This document shows positions 35,332-45,204 of a DNA stretch of 46,569 bases, piece by piece; the stretch's first letter is position 1, and each line of letters begins with the position of its first letter. This DNA is from Rhodospirillales bacterium. Its GTDB lineage: Bacteria; Pseudomonadota; Alphaproteobacteria; Rhodospirillales; JAPHRK01. A program made the position numbers and the translations under genes. The DNA is taken from positions 1 to 46,569 of the forward strand of contig JAPHRK010000077.1 of the NCBI GenBank assembly GCA_026196105.1, in the 5' to 3' direction. Under the pieces are notes generated by a model, which was given only the letters and a program-made list of their open reading frames with translations, searched no databases and was not told the DNA's origin.

Positions 35332-35856
35332 TTGAAAAACAGCTCAAACCATCTGGAAATTAATGTATTTCCTAATAAAGAAGTTGTATTCAAAGATCAT
35401 CATTATACCTGTGCTCTAGGACGCAGCGGAATTGGAAAAAAGCAAAAAGAAGGGGATGGCCTGACACCCCTTGGCACCTTTGCTTTGCGTGAAGTTTTTT
35501 ACCGAGCAGACCGTATCGAAAAACCAAAAACAAACCTTCCGATTTACTCAATCTCAAAAACCATGGGCTGGTGTGATGACCCCAACTCAAAGGAATACAA
35601 TAAAAAAGTTGAGCTCCCCTTTGACGGAAGCCACGAAAGCTTATGGCGTGATGATGGGCTTTATGACCTGATTGTGGTTGTTGGCTATAATGATGACCCG
35701 ATTATCCCCAACAAAGGAAGTGCGATCTTTCTTCATGTGGCTAAACCAGAATATCAACCGACAGAAGGCTGCGTTGCTTTTGCATTAGCTGATCTGATTA
35801 CAATCCTAAAAGATTGTTCAAATGAGGCTGTACTTAAGATTAATTCAAAGAACTAA
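35332..35856 (+). CDS. YkuD-family L,D-transpeptidase-like protein (TTG start)
   Basis: This 174-residue protein carries the YkuD catalytic pattern HVAKPEYQPTEGCVAF, with His and Cys spaced as in the family branch that ends TEGCVA. The N-terminal GLTPLGTFALREVFYR stretch also fits. It has no signal peptide, whereas peptidoglycan L,D-transpeptidases act in the periplasm, so export or activity is open. An in-frame stop at 35320-35322 and the lack of any early ATG force a TTG start at 35332, which has AAGG 7 bases upstream. It is probably cotranscribed with the sigma-54-driven gene before it. Its stop overlaps the stop of the opposing YggS gene by two bases. Confidence 0.83.
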   Translation: MKNSSNHLEINVFPNKEVVFKDHHYTCALGRSGIGKKQKEGDGLTPLGTFALREVFYRADRIEKPKTNLPIYSISKTMGWCDDPNSKEYNKKVELPFDGSHESLWRDDGLYDLIVVVGYNDDPIIPNKGSAIFLHVAKPEYQPTEGCVAFALADLITILKDCSNEAVLKINSKN

Positions 35857-36542
35857 GCGGGTTTAGGCGGAGGACGCTCCCCAAAAATTGCCGACCCTAC
35901 TCTCACATGAGTCGCCCCTAGCTCAATAGCTGTTTCATAATCACCACTCATTCCCATACTCAATGTTTGTAATCCATTGCGTCGAGCCATCTCACGTAAC
36001 AAAGCAAAATGCAAAGCCGGCTCTTCTCCAACAGGCGGTATGCACATCAAACCCTTGATAGGCAATTGGTATTCTTCAAGACAGCTTTTGACAAAATCAT
36101 CCAAATCATCAGGCAAAACACCCGTTTTTTGGGGCTCTTCGCCTGTGTTTACCTGAATCAAACAGTCAGGACTGTAGCCAGTGGCATCCATCTCTCTTGC
36201 CAAAAATCGGGCGAGTTTTAGCCGATCTACTGTTTCAATTACATCAAAAAGAGGGAGAGCCTCTTTAACCTTATTCGTTTGCAATGGTCCAATAAGATGT
36301 AATTCTACACCGTCAAATTTATTTTTAAGGCCTGGCCATTTTTCTAGAGATTCTTGAACACGATTTTCACCAAAAATCCGCTGCCCCGCTTGCAAAGCTT
36401 GGGCAATAACCTCTGCAGGCTTTACTTTACTGACAGCAATCAGGTTTACTTCTCCTTCCTTTCTACCGACTTCAAGTGCTTTATTATCAATAGTTTGGAG
36501 GATAGTTTTAAGGTTTTTACTTATATTTAATGGAGAAGTCAT
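35853..36542 (-). CDS. YggS/PLPBP-family pyridoxal phosphate homeostasis protein
   Basis: This 229-residue single-domain alanine-racemase-fold protein has the PLP lysine in NLIAVSKVKPAE (about Lys36). The family motifs FGENRVQESLEKW, LHLIGPLQTNK and the C-terminal GMSGDYETAIELGATHVRVGSAIFG are all present. Members carry PLP and keep vitamin B6 balanced; no catalytic activity is established. It is divergent from the ThiE/TenI-like gene 49 bases away and convergent with the YkuD gene. Confidence 0.94.
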   Translation of the reverse strand: MTSPLNISKNLKTILQTIDNKALEVGRKEGEVNLIAVSKVKPAEVIAQALQAGQRIFGENRVQESLEKWPGLKNKFDGVELHLIGPLQTNKVKEALPLFDVIETVDRLKLARFLAREMDATGYSPDCLIQVNTGEEPQKTGVLPDDLDDFVKSCLEEYQLPIKGLMCIPPVGEEPALHFALLREMARRNGLQTLSMGMSGDYETAIELGATHVRVGSAIFGERPPPKPA

Positions 36543-36591
36543 GTGAAGGTCTGGCCTTGACAGTAATTAGCTGTTTTCAGAATGTAGGTTC

Positions 36592-37212
36592 ATGAACCTA
36601 GCAAATATTTCTCAACAGCTCAATTCAAGCTATCGCTTACGCAATAAATCAATAAGGCGAACTAACCTTTTGCCAACAATGATTTTTATGACCGACACAC
36701 TTCGTGTGCCTAACCCTTTATCCGTTGTAAAAAAGCTACCTAAGGGAGCAGCGGTTATCTTTAGGCATTATAACGATCCTAATAGGTTATACTTACTTCA
36801 TAAATTACGTAAAGAGTGCCAGCGCAGAGGATTGATCTTTCTTATTGCCGGAGACTTTTCTTTAGCCAAACGGTTTGCTGATGGGGCACATTTTCCAGAA
36901 GGAATAGCTCGCAAAGCTGCTGGGAAAATCAAAAAACCCCGACCAAATTTTATTATTACCACTGCTGCACATAACTATCAGGCTTTAGCAAAGGCCCAAA
37001 CAATAGATGTAAATGCTGTTTTATTCTCTCCTGTTTTCTCAACTAAAAGTCATGAGGGGACAAAAGCCTTAGGCCTAATAAAGTTTGCAAAAGCCTGCCA
37101 ATTTTTTGACATGCCTATTTATGCCCTAGGGGGTATTTCTGCAAATTACAGTCGCAGAATTTTTAAAACACGGGCTGCTGGAATTGCCGGAATTAGTGGA
37201 TTCTTAAGTTAA
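36592..37212 (+). CDS. Thiamine phosphate synthase/TenI-like TIM-barrel protein
   Basis: This 206-residue TIM-barrel protein has ThiE/TenI landmarks: a MTDTLRVPNPL opening, VIFRHYNDPNR, ADGAHFPEG in place of the usual DGVHLG, ITTAAHNYQAL in place of the SxH loop, FSPVFSTKSHEG and ALGGI. The pattern is the alphaproteobacterial variant usually annotated as thiamine phosphate synthase, but the altered loops make a TenI-like or other role possible. No TPP riboswitch is present upstream. Lower confidence applies to the reaction than to the fold. Confidence 0.75.
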   Translation: MNLANISQQLNSSYRLRNKSIRRTNLLPTMIFMTDTLRVPNPLSVVKKLPKGAAVIFRHYNDPNRLYLLHKLRKECQRRGLIFLIAGDFSLAKRFADGAHFPEGIARKAAGKIKKPRPNFIITTAAHNYQALAKAQTIDVNAVLFSPVFSTKSHEGTKALGLIKFAKACQFFDMPIYALGGISANYSRRIFKTRAAGIAGISGFLS

Positions 37213-37223
37213 ACCAACCTAAT

Positions 37224-37257
37224 TAGAAAAGAAAAAGGGAGCCAAAAGGCTCCCTTT
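37224..37257 (-). terminator. Terminator of the porin gene (probably bidirectional)
   Basis: AAAGGGAGCC (37234-37243) and GGCTCCCTTT (37248-37257) form a 10-bp stem with an AAAA loop. On the minus strand it is followed by TTTTTCTTTTC, a strong intrinsic terminator for the porin mRNA. On the plus strand the tail is weaker but may also end the ThiE/TenI-like gene. Confidence 0.87.
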
Positions 37258-37285
37258 CCCATCATCAGACTTTAAAAAAGTCAGA

Positions 37286-38380
37286 TTAGAATGCTGCAGA
37301 AATACCAACAGCCAAGATGTGACCGCTGTTTTTAGCTGCAGCAGTTTTAGCTTCTTCTTCAAGCTCGAAATCGGTGTAACCAGCGTTAGCTTTAATGCCG
37401 CCGCCCATGTTGTAAGAAACACCAATTGAATGGTTAGTAATGGTATCATCACCCGCAACTGCAGTGCTGCCTTGGAAAGCAGAACGATAACGAGTCAAGG
37501 TGAAGTTGTATGGACCGGTTTCGTAACCAATACCAATGTTGTATACATCACCAACCATTGGATCAGCTGCGCTTTCTGTGTGATAATCACGGAAAGAACC
37601 GCCTAAAGTGAAGCCAGCAAAGCTTACAGAACCTTGACCACGATACTCGTACCAATCAGTATCGGTTTGAGTACCAGTACCAGTTGCTGTGTTTCTGTCA
37701 ATATTAACATATTGAGCATTTAAGTTCAGGCCAACACCACCGAATTTTCCGGTATATGAAGCTTTGTAGTAGTATGCAAGAGCGTTTGCAGTAGTTGCAT
37801 TAGAACCAGTAGGTGCAGTGAGACTAGCTTGAAGCTCAGGCAGCATACCAGCACCAACTTTGAAACCACCAAAACTTGGAGATGTGTAGTCGATACGTGT
37901 AGCATCTGTACGTGAGGTAGACTGACCTTGATGAGAGAAGGTACCGCCTGGCATGGTGTACCAATCAGAAGCATCTGCATCTTCTGTACCGTAAGACTCA
38001 TCAGGAACTTTATTTGAACCACCAACAGAACCCATGATGATCGCACCCATTGAAGGGGTGGCAATACGCATGAAGCTATGGTCGATAGAAGTCCCGCCAT
38101 TGTGTTGGTCTGCTTCAAGTTCCACTTTAACAGAAACTGAAAGACCATTATCAAGCTTGGTTGAACCCATGAAATAAATTTCTGAGTCATCCTTAACGTC
38201 AAATGCGCGAGCGCTTACATTAGCAGCTTGAGCTTCGAATGTATCTTGATTGCTTACACTACCAGCCCAGTGAGCCATTTTACCACCCAACTTAAGGGTA
38301 ATTGGATCTGCAGCCATTGCAGGAGCGGCGATAATGCCAGCGGCAACCAAAGCGGTGGTGCCAATAAGTAGCTTTTTCAT
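37286..38380 (-). CDS. Major outer-membrane porin (Gram-negative porin family)
   Basis: This 364-residue protein has a signal peptide (1-23, AMAADP) followed by beta-strand-rich sequence opening ITLKLGGKMAHWAG and closing with ILAVGISAAF; the C-terminal Phe is the BAM recognition mark. Tyr/Gly/Asn-rich alternating strands such as YYYKASYTGKFGGVG agree with a 16-strand trimeric porin. GAGGGG lies 6 bases before the ATG, a good TATAAT box is near 38406-38411, and a strong terminator follows. The single-gene unit suggests high expression. Channel specificity is unknown. Confidence 0.9.
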   Translation of the reverse strand: MKKLLIGTTALVAAGIIAAPAMAADPITLKLGGKMAHWAGSVSNQDTFEAQAANVSARAFDVKDDSEIYFMGSTKLDNGLSVSVKVELEADQHNGGTSIDHSFMRIATPSMGAIIMGSVGGSNKVPDESYGTEDADASDWYTMPGGTFSHQGQSTSRTDATRIDYTSPSFGGFKVGAGMLPELQASLTAPTGSNATTANALAYYYKASYTGKFGGVGLNLNAQYVNIDRNTATGTGTQTDTDWYEYRGQGSVSFAGFTLGGSFRDYHTESAADPMVGDVYNIGIGYETGPYNFTLTRYRSAFQGSTAVAGDDTITNHSIGVSYNMGGGIKANAGYTDFELEEEAKTAAAKNSGHILAVGISAAF

Positions 38381-38714
38381 GTGTATCCCCTCTGAAAAAA
38401 CAAAAATTATAAAAACGGTTTAAAACTTATCGAAACTTGAATTCTATCTAATAGAGCTATGCTCCAAAAAATAGTCGATAGAGTTCAAACCAATTCGATG
38501 TAAATACTTTTATAGATGCTCCAGTGAATTTCAAGTGTGGCTGTTCTTTGTGAAACCTATATTTTTAATGTCGTGCTATTTTTATCACACAAACCACTAT
38601 GCAACTGAAACCGAATTATATTTAGTAATAGAAGCTTTTAGTCATCGACAATAGACGAACAGGTTATGCCTTGTTATAAAGAGATCAGTTATCGTTTTTG
38701 TAAAGATATATAAC
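38381..38714. other. Divergent intergenic region porin/DUF3576 gene
   Basis: This 334-base AT-rich gap carries the porin leader and a TATAAT box (complement of 38406-38411) on the minus strand; its -35 region is poor. No coding frame, riboswitch or strong hairpin is evident between 38480 and 38700. Confidence 0.55.
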
Positions 38715-39254
38715 ATGCAGAATTTTGCCAAAATTGTTAAAGTTGGATTATTAATTACCCTATTTGGGTTTTATGGATGTGACAACTATGAGCCGCTTGA
38801 AGAAGATTTCGATAGATCTGAAATTGAAGGGAAGCCAGTTTACGAAGGGGAAGATGCTAGAGAAACAGTCTTTGGTGATGGGGGACTCTTTGGGGGGGCT
38901 AGTAAAAAAAATGAAAACACCGCTGGAATTGGCGTAAATTCATTCCTGTGGCGTGCGACACTTGATACTATATCTTTTCTCCCCATAAACAGTGCAGATG
39001 CTTTTGGCGGTGTTATTTTGACTGATTGGTATAGCCCCGCTGAAACCCCAGAAGAACGTTTCAAACTTAATATTTATATCCTCGGCCGCGCCCTTCGGGC
39101 TGACGGTGTAAAGGTCAGTGTGTTTAAGCAAGCACGGGACCAGCGCGGTGAATGGACTTCTTTAGGGCTTGGTAAAAATGTCTCAACAGACATTGAAAAC
39201 GCCATTTTGACAAGAGCACGTCAATTGCGAAACGCAACTGCTGTTAGTGAATAA
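38715..39254 (+). CDS. DUF3576 lipoprotein
   Basis: This 179-residue protein has a lipoprotein signal peptide with the lipobox around Cys22 (FGFYGCDN). The domain contains VNSFLWRATLDTISFLP and GGVILTDWYS, the marks of the alphaproteobacterial DUF3576 family. The ending NAILTRARQLRNAT is also typical. Its function is unknown. It lies 49 bases upstream of leuS, a conserved pairing. The following lptE gene suggests an outer-membrane connection, but that is inference. Confidence 0.87.
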   Translation: MQNFAKIVKVGLLITLFGFYGCDNYEPLEEDFDRSEIEGKPVYEGEDARETVFGDGGLFGGASKKNENTAGIGVNSFLWRATLDTISFLPINSADAFGGVILTDWYSPAETPEERFKLNIYILGRALRADGVKVSVFKQARDQRGEWTSLGLGKNVSTDIENAILTRARQLRNATAVSE

Positions 39255-39303
39255 CTTGAATTCACAAAATTGATTTGACCGAAGAAAGAATAGTTTAGAA
39301 CAA

Positions 39304-41865
39304 ATGGCGCGATATAATTTTAAGGAAACTGAGCAGAAGTGGCAAAAATTCTGGCAGGACGAAAATTCCTTTAAGGCGACGGAAGACCCCAATAAACCAA
39401 AATATTATGTCTTGGAAATGTTCCCATATCCTTCAGGGCGCATTCATATGGGGCATGTACGTAACTATACCTTAGGCGATGTCGTCGCGAGATATAAAAG
39501 GGCACGCGGTTTTAATGTACTCCATCCCATGGGTTGGGATGCTTTTGGCCTTCCGGCAGAAAACGCAGCTATTCAAAATAACACCCATCCAGGCAAATGG
39601 ACATATAGCAACATCGATTCCATGCGTGATCAGTTAAAGTCTATGGGATTATCCTATGACTGGTCCCGAGAATTCGCCACGTGTGATATTGATTATTATA
39701 AACACGAACAGAAAATGTTCTTGGACCTTCTAGAAGCAGGTCTCGTTTATCGAAAAGAATCTTGGGTGAACTGGGATCCGGTTGAACAAACTGTTCTAGC
39801 AAATGAACAAGTTGTTGATGGAAAAGGCTGGAGATCAGGTGCTGCAGTAGAAAAACGTAAGCTTTCTCAGTGGTTTTATAAGATAACCGAATTTGCCGAT
39901 GATCTGCTTGAAGGGATTGAAGAGTTAGAACGCTGGCCTGAAAAAGTACGGATCATGCAGGAGAACTGGATTGGGCGCTCTGAAGGGGCCCGTATGTTCT
40001 TTGATATTGCCGGACGAGAAGATCGGCTTGAAGTCTTCACCACCCGGCAAGATACAATCTTTGGCGCATCATTTTGTGCCATTGCTGCAAACCACCCCTT
40101 AGCCCTTGAGTTGTCAAAAGATAATCCAAAACTTGAAGAATTTATTGCTCAGTGTAACAGCATGGGGACGAGTGAGGCTGATATTGAACGTGCTGAAAAG
40201 CTAGGCTTTGATACTGGGTTAAAAGCTACGCTACCCGTTCTTGATGGCCGAGAAGTTCCTATCTATGTGGCCAATTTTGTTCTTATGGACTATGGCACCG
40301 GCGCTATTTTTGGCTGCCCAGCCCATGATCAGCGTGACCTAGATTTCGCCTGCAAATATAATCTGATCGTAACCCCAGTCGTTGGTCCTAAAGACCAAGA
40401 CCCAGCAACATTTACTGTTGGCGATGAAGCTTATACAGGCCCAGGTAGTCTTATTAATTCCGACTACCTAAATGGTAAAACCATAAATGAAGCAAAAGAA
40501 GAAGTTATCAAACGCCTTAAAGAAGTTAATGCTGGTGATGGTACTGTAAATTATCGCTTAAGAGACTGGGGGGTGTCACGTCAACGGTATTGGGGCGCCC
40601 CAATACCTATTGTTCATTGTGATGATTGTGGAATTGTACCTGTCCCAGCAGAGCAACTCCCCGTTACTTTACCAGAAGACGTCACGTTCGAAAAATCGGG
40701 AAATCCCCTTGACCATCACCCAACCTGGAAAGACACGACCTGTCCACAATGTAACAAGGCTGCACGTAGAGAAACAGACACCTTCGATACCTTTATGGAA
40801 TCATCTTGGTACTTTGCACGCTTTAGCTCACCTAAGTCAGATACAGCCTTTGACAGGGATGCTGCAGATTACTGGTTACCGGTCGATCAATATATTGGCG
40901 GCATTGAACATGCAGTTCTTCATCTGCTTTATTCACGTTTCTTTATGCGAGCCCTACATAAATGTGGATATATTAGTGTTAAAGAACCTTTTGCTGGGTT
41001 GCTTACCCAAGGGATGATTTGCCACGAAACCTATCAAAGTGAGGAAGGCGACTGGCTTTTCCCAGACCAAATTGAAGAAACTGACAGCGGCGATTTTAAA
41101 ACCACTGAAGGTAAAATCGCTATTAAAGGCCGCTCTGAAAAAATGAGCAAATCGAAAAAGAACGTCGTCGACCCTGAATTGATCATTGAGTCTTATGGTG
41201 CTGACACGGCTCGTCTCTTTATGCTTTCTGATAGCCCACCTGAAAGAGATCTCGATTGGACAGATTCTGGCGTTGAAGGAGCTTGGCGTTACCTAAATCG
41301 GCTCTGGCGGTTAATCACAGAACCTCAGACCGAATTTTCTGCGCCAAATTCAACCAAACCAAAAGATATATCAGTTAACTGCGCTAAACTATATCGTCAA
41401 ACCCACCAAACTGTTGATGCTGTTTCAAGTGACTTAGATAAATTCCATTTTAACAAAGCTGTGGCTCGCATTCGCGAACTCACAAATAATCTTGGCAACT
41501 TAAATGGCGACGAAACAGGTGCAGGTTGGATTCTCCGCCATGGCTATGAAGCAGTTATTCGTATCATAGAACCTATGATGCCCCATATCGCAGAAGAGCT
41601 TTGGCACCAACTAGGCCACCAAACTCATCTTGTAGAATGCCCATGGCCTGAAGTAGACAAGGCTGAGTTAGTTGATGACACGGTCACTATTGCCGTACAA
41701 ATCAAAGGTAAGCTACGCGGCACTTTGGAAATGGCTATGAATGCTGATCAAAAAGAAGTGGAAGCAGCAGCCCTTGCTTTGCCTAAGGTAGTCAGTGCTT
41801 TGGAAGGACAAACCATACGTAAAGTGATCATTGTCCCAAATCGGATTGTAAATGTTGTTATTTAG
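39304..41865 (+). CDS. leuS: Leucyl-tRNA synthetase
   Basis: This 853-residue class I synthetase charges tRNA-Leu. The HIGH signature appears as HMGH (48-51) in [14 protein letters not shown], the CP1 editing domain includes the [10 protein letters not shown] and [15 protein letters not shown] blocks (about 245-345), and the KMSKS motif is exact at 613-617. Length is normal for bacterial LeuRS. Its last 14 bases overlap lptE, which indicates coupled expression. Confidence 0.97.
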   Translation: MARYNFKETEQKWQKFWQDENSFKATEDPNKPKYYVLEMFPYPSGRIHMGHVRNYTLGDVVARYKRARGFNVLHPMGWDAFGLPAENAAIQNNTHPGKWTYSNIDSMRDQLKSMGLSYDWSREFATCDIDYYKHEQKMFLDLLEAGLVYRKESWVNWDPVEQTVLANEQVVDGKGWRSGAAVEKRKLSQWFYKITEFADDLLEGIEELERWPEKVRIMQENWIGRSEGARMFFDIAGREDRLEVFTTRQDTIFGASFCAIAANHPLALELSKDNPKLEEFIAQCNSMGTSEADIERAEKLGFDTGLKATLPVLDGREVPIYVANFVLMDYGTGAIFGCPAHDQRDLDFACKYNLIVTPVVGPKDQDPATFTVGDEAYTGPGSLINSDYLNGKTINEAKEEVIKRLKEVNAGDGTVNYRLRDWGVSRQRYWGAPIPIVHCDDCGIVPVPAEQLPVTLPEDVTFEKSGNPLDHHPTWKDTTCPQCNKAARRETDTFDTFMESSWYFARFSSPKSDTAFDRDAADYWLPVDQYIGGIEHAVLHLLYSRFFMRALHKCGYISVKEPFAGLLTQGMICHETYQSEEGDWLFPDQIEETDSGDFKTTEGKIAIKGRSEKMSKSKKNVVDPELIIESYGADTARLFMLSDSPPERDLDWTDSGVEGAWRYLNRLWRLITEPQTEFSAPNSTKPKDISVNCAKLYRQTHQTVDAVSSDLDKFHFNKAVARIRELTNNLGNLNGDETGAGWILRHGYEAVIRIIEPMMPHIAEELWHQLGHQTHLVECPWPEVDKAELVDDTVTIAVQIKGKLRGTLEMAMNADQKEVEAAALALPKVVSALEGQTIRKVIIVPNRIVNVVI

Positions 41866-42364
41866 AACCATTATATTGATTCTTGGGTTAAGCTTAATAA
41901 CGTCTTGTGGCTTCCGGCCTCTTTATGGAAAGCATAGCTATAGTCCAAAAGCACAACAAAAACTTGAAAAGGTTTTTGTCAAAACTATTGTCGATCGCAA
42001 AGGGCAACTTCTACGTAATGAGTTGCAAACAATCTTAGCTCCGAAAGGTCTGATTGGTTCTCCTCTATATTCCCTTTCCGTTACGGTTACAGAATCTGAA
42101 ACAAGGCAGTTACAGCGTACGGATGAAACAGCGACGAGAGCTGAATTACGCTTATCAGCAAACTTCTCTTTGACCGATCTTAAAAAGAATCAGACGATTA
42201 TTTCAGGGCAAAGCATTGGCATCGCTAGTTACGATTTAGTGGATGCAGAATATAGCCAAATTGTCGCTGCTAAAAATGCACAAAAAAGAGCTGCCAGAGA
42301 TGTTGCATTGGACATAAAATCAAGACTTTCTACCTTCTTCTTAAATCCCCCTAAGAAGAAATAA
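41852..42364 (+). CDS. lptE: LPS-assembly lipoprotein LptE
   Basis: This 170-residue outer-membrane lipoprotein has its lipobox ending at Cys19 ([12 protein letters not shown]). CGFRPLYG after the acylated cysteine is a family hallmark. LptE plugs the LptD barrel and helps place LPS on the surface. The start codon is inside the 3' end of leuS, and holA follows 21 bases after the stop; leuS-lptE-holA is a widespread order. Confidence 0.93.
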   Translation: MLLFRTIILILGLSLITSCGFRPLYGKHSYSPKAQQKLEKVFVKTIVDRKGQLLRNELQTILAPKGLIGSPLYSLSVTVTESETRQLQRTDETATRAELRLSANFSLTDLKKNQTIISGQSIGIASYDLVDAEYSQIVAAKNAQKRAARDVALDIKSRLSTFFLNPPKKK

Positions 42365-42385
42365 CATCTTTCAAGGTCCTTATTT

Positions 42386-43411
42386 ATGAAAATCCCAGCT
42401 GGACAAGTTGAAAATTTTCTTTCGGCACCCGGCTCGGTTAATCGAGCTGTTCTTTTATATGGACCAGATACAGGCTTAGTTCGGGAAAGAGCCAAAAAAA
42501 TCATTACCGTTATTACGGAAGATATTAATGATCCCTTTAGGGTTACTGAACTCAACGCTTCTACTTTAAAACAAGATCCAGCCAGGTTGACTGATGAAGT
42601 CTCCGCTCTTTCTTTCAGTGGGGGACAACGAGCTATCCGCATCCCTGATGGGGCTGATAGCTTAACAAGTTTGTTTAAAGACTTCTTCAAACACCCTGTT
42701 GGGGAAGGTTTTATCGTTGTTGAGGCAGGAGAGTTATCTCCTCGGTCAACTTTGAGAAAACTATTTGAAAGCGAAAAAACCTGCGGAGCCATCGCTTGTT
42801 ATGGAGATGAAGGCCATTCCTTGGTCCAGATCATCCGGGGTACATTTTCTAAAGCCCAACTCGACATTACCCCTGATGCTATGGCATTCCTAAATCAACA
42901 TCTCGGCGGTGATCGGCTTATGACTCGCTCAGAATTAGATAAAATTGTCCTCTACAAAGGTGGAGAATCTTCTATTACACTAGACGATGTCATAGCTTGT
43001 ACCGGTGACAGTTCAACTTTTTCTTTAGATTCGATCGCCTTAGCCGCAGCAGATGGCAATCAAGATAAACTTGAAGAAGCCATTGAAAAAGCAATGGAAG
43101 AAACCATTCAGCCGATTGCCATTCTCCGTTCTGTTGCCCGCCATTTTCAGCGGTTGCACCTGGCATCCGGCCTAGTCAGAGAAGGTCAATCAATTGATCA
43201 AGCCGTTAAACAATTGAGACCGCCCATTTTTTTCAAAGTTGCCGATCGATTTAAAGCTCAGGTTCGTAGATGGCCAGCGCCCCGCCTCGCCCAAGCATTA
43301 ACTATACTCACCGAAGCAGAATTAGATTGTAAAGTAACCCAATACCCTGCCGTGACTATTTGCAATCGAGCATTAATGCGAATCACACAAGCCGGTAAAT
43401 CTCGCAGATAG
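42386..43411 (+). CDS. holA: DNA polymerase III delta subunit
   Basis: This 341-residue protein is the delta clamp-loader subunit that opens the sliding clamp. It has an AAA+-like N-terminal region (VLLYGPDTGLVRERAKKI), the clamp-binding stretch near ALSFSGGQRAI, and a collar domain (about 215-341) with RSVARHFQRLHLA and LAQALTILTEAELDCK. Position after leuS-lptE agrees. It is convergent with parB across a 32-base gap. Confidence 0.93.
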   Translation: MKIPAGQVENFLSAPGSVNRAVLLYGPDTGLVRERAKKIITVITEDINDPFRVTELNASTLKQDPARLTDEVSALSFSGGQRAIRIPDGADSLTSLFKDFFKHPVGEGFIVVEAGELSPRSTLRKLFESEKTCGAIACYGDEGHSLVQIIRGTFSKAQLDITPDAMAFLNQHLGGDRLMTRSELDKIVLYKGGESSITLDDVIACTGDSSTFSLDSIALAAADGNQDKLEEAIEKAMEETIQPIAILRSVARHFQRLHLASGLVREGQSIDQAVKQLRPPIFFKVADRFKAQVRRWPAPRLAQALTILTEAELDCKVTQYPAVTICNRALMRITQAGKSRR

Positions 43412-43443
43412 AATAAGTTGTTAGTGAGTTCTGAACTAATAGT

Positions 43444-44367
43444 TTAACTATTTCCAGCTAATGAGCCATGAGATAAACGATGCAATAGATCATCTAATTG
43501 TTCTAATGAACCATAATGCAGAACAAGCGAACCACCAGAACCCTGATAGTTGACTTCTACTTTTAAACCTAAAGAATTAGTCAAATCCCGTTCCAAAGCG
43601 AGTGTGTCGGTATCTTTATTGATAGTTTTGCGCTTAGCAGGGGCAGATTTACTCTCTTTTGAGCCTTGCTGGACTAATTTTTCAGTCTGACGAACGTTTA
43701 ACCCACGGTCTGACACTTGTCGCGCCAAAGCAATCGGGTCATCAGCTTTGAGCAATGCCCTTGCATGTCCTGCACTCAGTTCACCCGTATCCATCATTAG
43801 TTTGACCGTATCAGGCAAACCAAGAAGACGCATCATATTGGCAACATGGCTACGGCTTTTACCAACTGATTTTGCCAAAGCTTCTTGGGTATGGCTAAAC
43901 TCATCCATCAAACGGCTATAGGCATCAGCTTCTTCAAGCGGTGAAAGGTCTTCACGCTGAAGGTTCTCTATTAACGCGATTTCAAGAGTTGTTTGATCGT
44001 CTAAATCCCGAACAATAACAGGTACTTCATGGAGTTGAGCCAACTGAGCAGCTCGCCAACGACGCTCTCCAGCGATGATCTCATATGATTCAGGTCCGTC
44101 AGCAAGTTTGCGCACTAATATTGGCTGCAAAATACCTTTATCACGGATTGATTCAGCAAGCTCTTCTATGGGGCCTTCTTCAATAATATGCCGCGGCTGA
44201 TATAAACCAGGTCTAAGAAACTCTATAGGAAGGCTTTTGAGATTCCCTTTTGTTTCACTGGTCCCATTTTCATTGGCACTTGCCGGAGCCGAAGTGGTTT
44301 TATCTTCCCCCAAAAGAGAAGATAGGCCACGTCCTAAACCTTTTTTACGTTTGGTTGCTTCAGCCAT
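43444..44367 (-). CDS. parB: Chromosome partition protein ParB
   Basis: This 307-residue CTP-dependent clamp binds parS. It starts with the KRKKGLGRGLSSLLGED region that contacts ParA, followed by the CTP-binding GERRWRAAQLA box (about 102-112), NLQREDLSPLEEA and the helix-turn-helix TQEALAKSVGKSRSHVANMMRL. A C-terminal dimer domain ends the protein. Its ATG overlaps the parA stop as TAATG, so both are translated together. A perfect parS lies 1.5 kb upstream in rsmG. Confidence 0.97.
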   Translation of the reverse strand: MAEATKRKKGLGRGLSSLLGEDKTTSAPASANENGTSETKGNLKSLPIEFLRPGLYQPRHIIEEGPIEELAESIRDKGILQPILVRKLADGPESYEIIAGERRWRAAQLAQLHEVPVIVRDLDDQTTLEIALIENLQREDLSPLEEADAYSRLMDEFSHTQEALAKSVGKSRSHVANMMRLLGLPDTVKLMMDTGELSAGHARALLKADDPIALARQVSDRGLNVRQTEKLVQQGSKESKSAPAKRKTINKDTDTLALERDLTNSLGLKVEVNYQGSGGSLVLHYGSLEQLDDLLHRLSHGSLAGNS

Positions 44368-45149
44368 TACGCTGCAATCCTTTCACGACGCAGCACTTCG
44401 CTGGCAAGATGAAGATAAGCTTTTGAGCCTGCACACTGCAAATCATAAAGCAGAACTGGTTTCCCATGAGATGGGGCTTCTGAAACCCGAACATTACGAG
44501 GAATTACAGTGTCATACACCTTCTCACCGAAATATTCCCGTACATCATTTGCAACCATATCTGAAAGGTTATTGCGCTTATCAAACATGGTTAAAACAAT
44601 ACCCTGGATTTCCAAATCAGGATTAAAGGCGCTGCGGACCCGCTCAATGGTCTTGATCAAGTGGCTGATGCCCTCAAGGGCAAAGAACTCACATTGTAGA
44701 GGAACCAAAATAGCGTTTGCCGCGACAAAAGAGTTAACAGTAAGCAAGCCTAGTGCAGGGGGGCAATCGATTAAGATATAATCGAAATCATCAAGTTCTG
44801 ACTCTAAGGTATTCTTCAGACAATATTCACGATTCTCAACATCGACCAATTCAATTTCAGCAGCAGATAGATCAATTCCTGAGGGAATAATTTTAAGTCC
44901 TGGAACCGCTGTCTCAAGCATAGCTTCAGCAGGCGTGGCCTCACCTATCAATACATGGTATGAGTTTATAGCGCGTTCACCACGTTCAATCCCAACCCCT
45001 GTGCTGGCGTTTCCTTGAGGGTCCAAGTCAATTATTAGAACCTTTTGGTCAACAGCAGCTAAAGCCGTCGCCAAATTAATCGCTGTTGTCGTTTTACCGA
45101 CACCGCCCTTTTGGTTCGCAATAGCAATAACGCGAGGTAATTTTGCCAT
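44367..45149 (-). CDS. parA: Chromosome partition ATPase ParA (Soj)
   Basis: This 260-residue ATPase has the deviant Walker A motif KGGVGKTT (14-21), LIIDLDPQGNAST, and the YILIDCPPALGLLT Walker B region. It is the length of chromosomal ParA/Soj without a plasmid-type N-terminal DNA-binding domain. ParA forms the gradient that moves ParB-parS complexes apart. The gene lies between rsmG (55-base gap) and parB (overlap). Confidence 0.97.
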   Translation of the reverse strand: MAKLPRVIAIANQKGGVGKTTTAINLATALAAVDQKVLIIDLDPQGNASTGVGIERGERAINSYHVLIGEATPAEAMLETAVPGLKIIPSGIDLSAAEIELVDVENREYCLKNTLESELDDFDYILIDCPPALGLLTVNSFVAANAILVPLQCEFFALEGISHLIKTIERVRSAFNPDLEIQGIVLTMFDKRNNLSDMVANDVREYFGEKVYDTVIPRNVRVSEAPSHGKPVLLYDLQCAGSKAYLHLASEVLRRERIAA

Positions 45150-45204
45150 GATCCCTACTATTCAGGTTGTTCAGTGAAGTCATTTTGCATGCTGCAGAAG
45201 GTTG

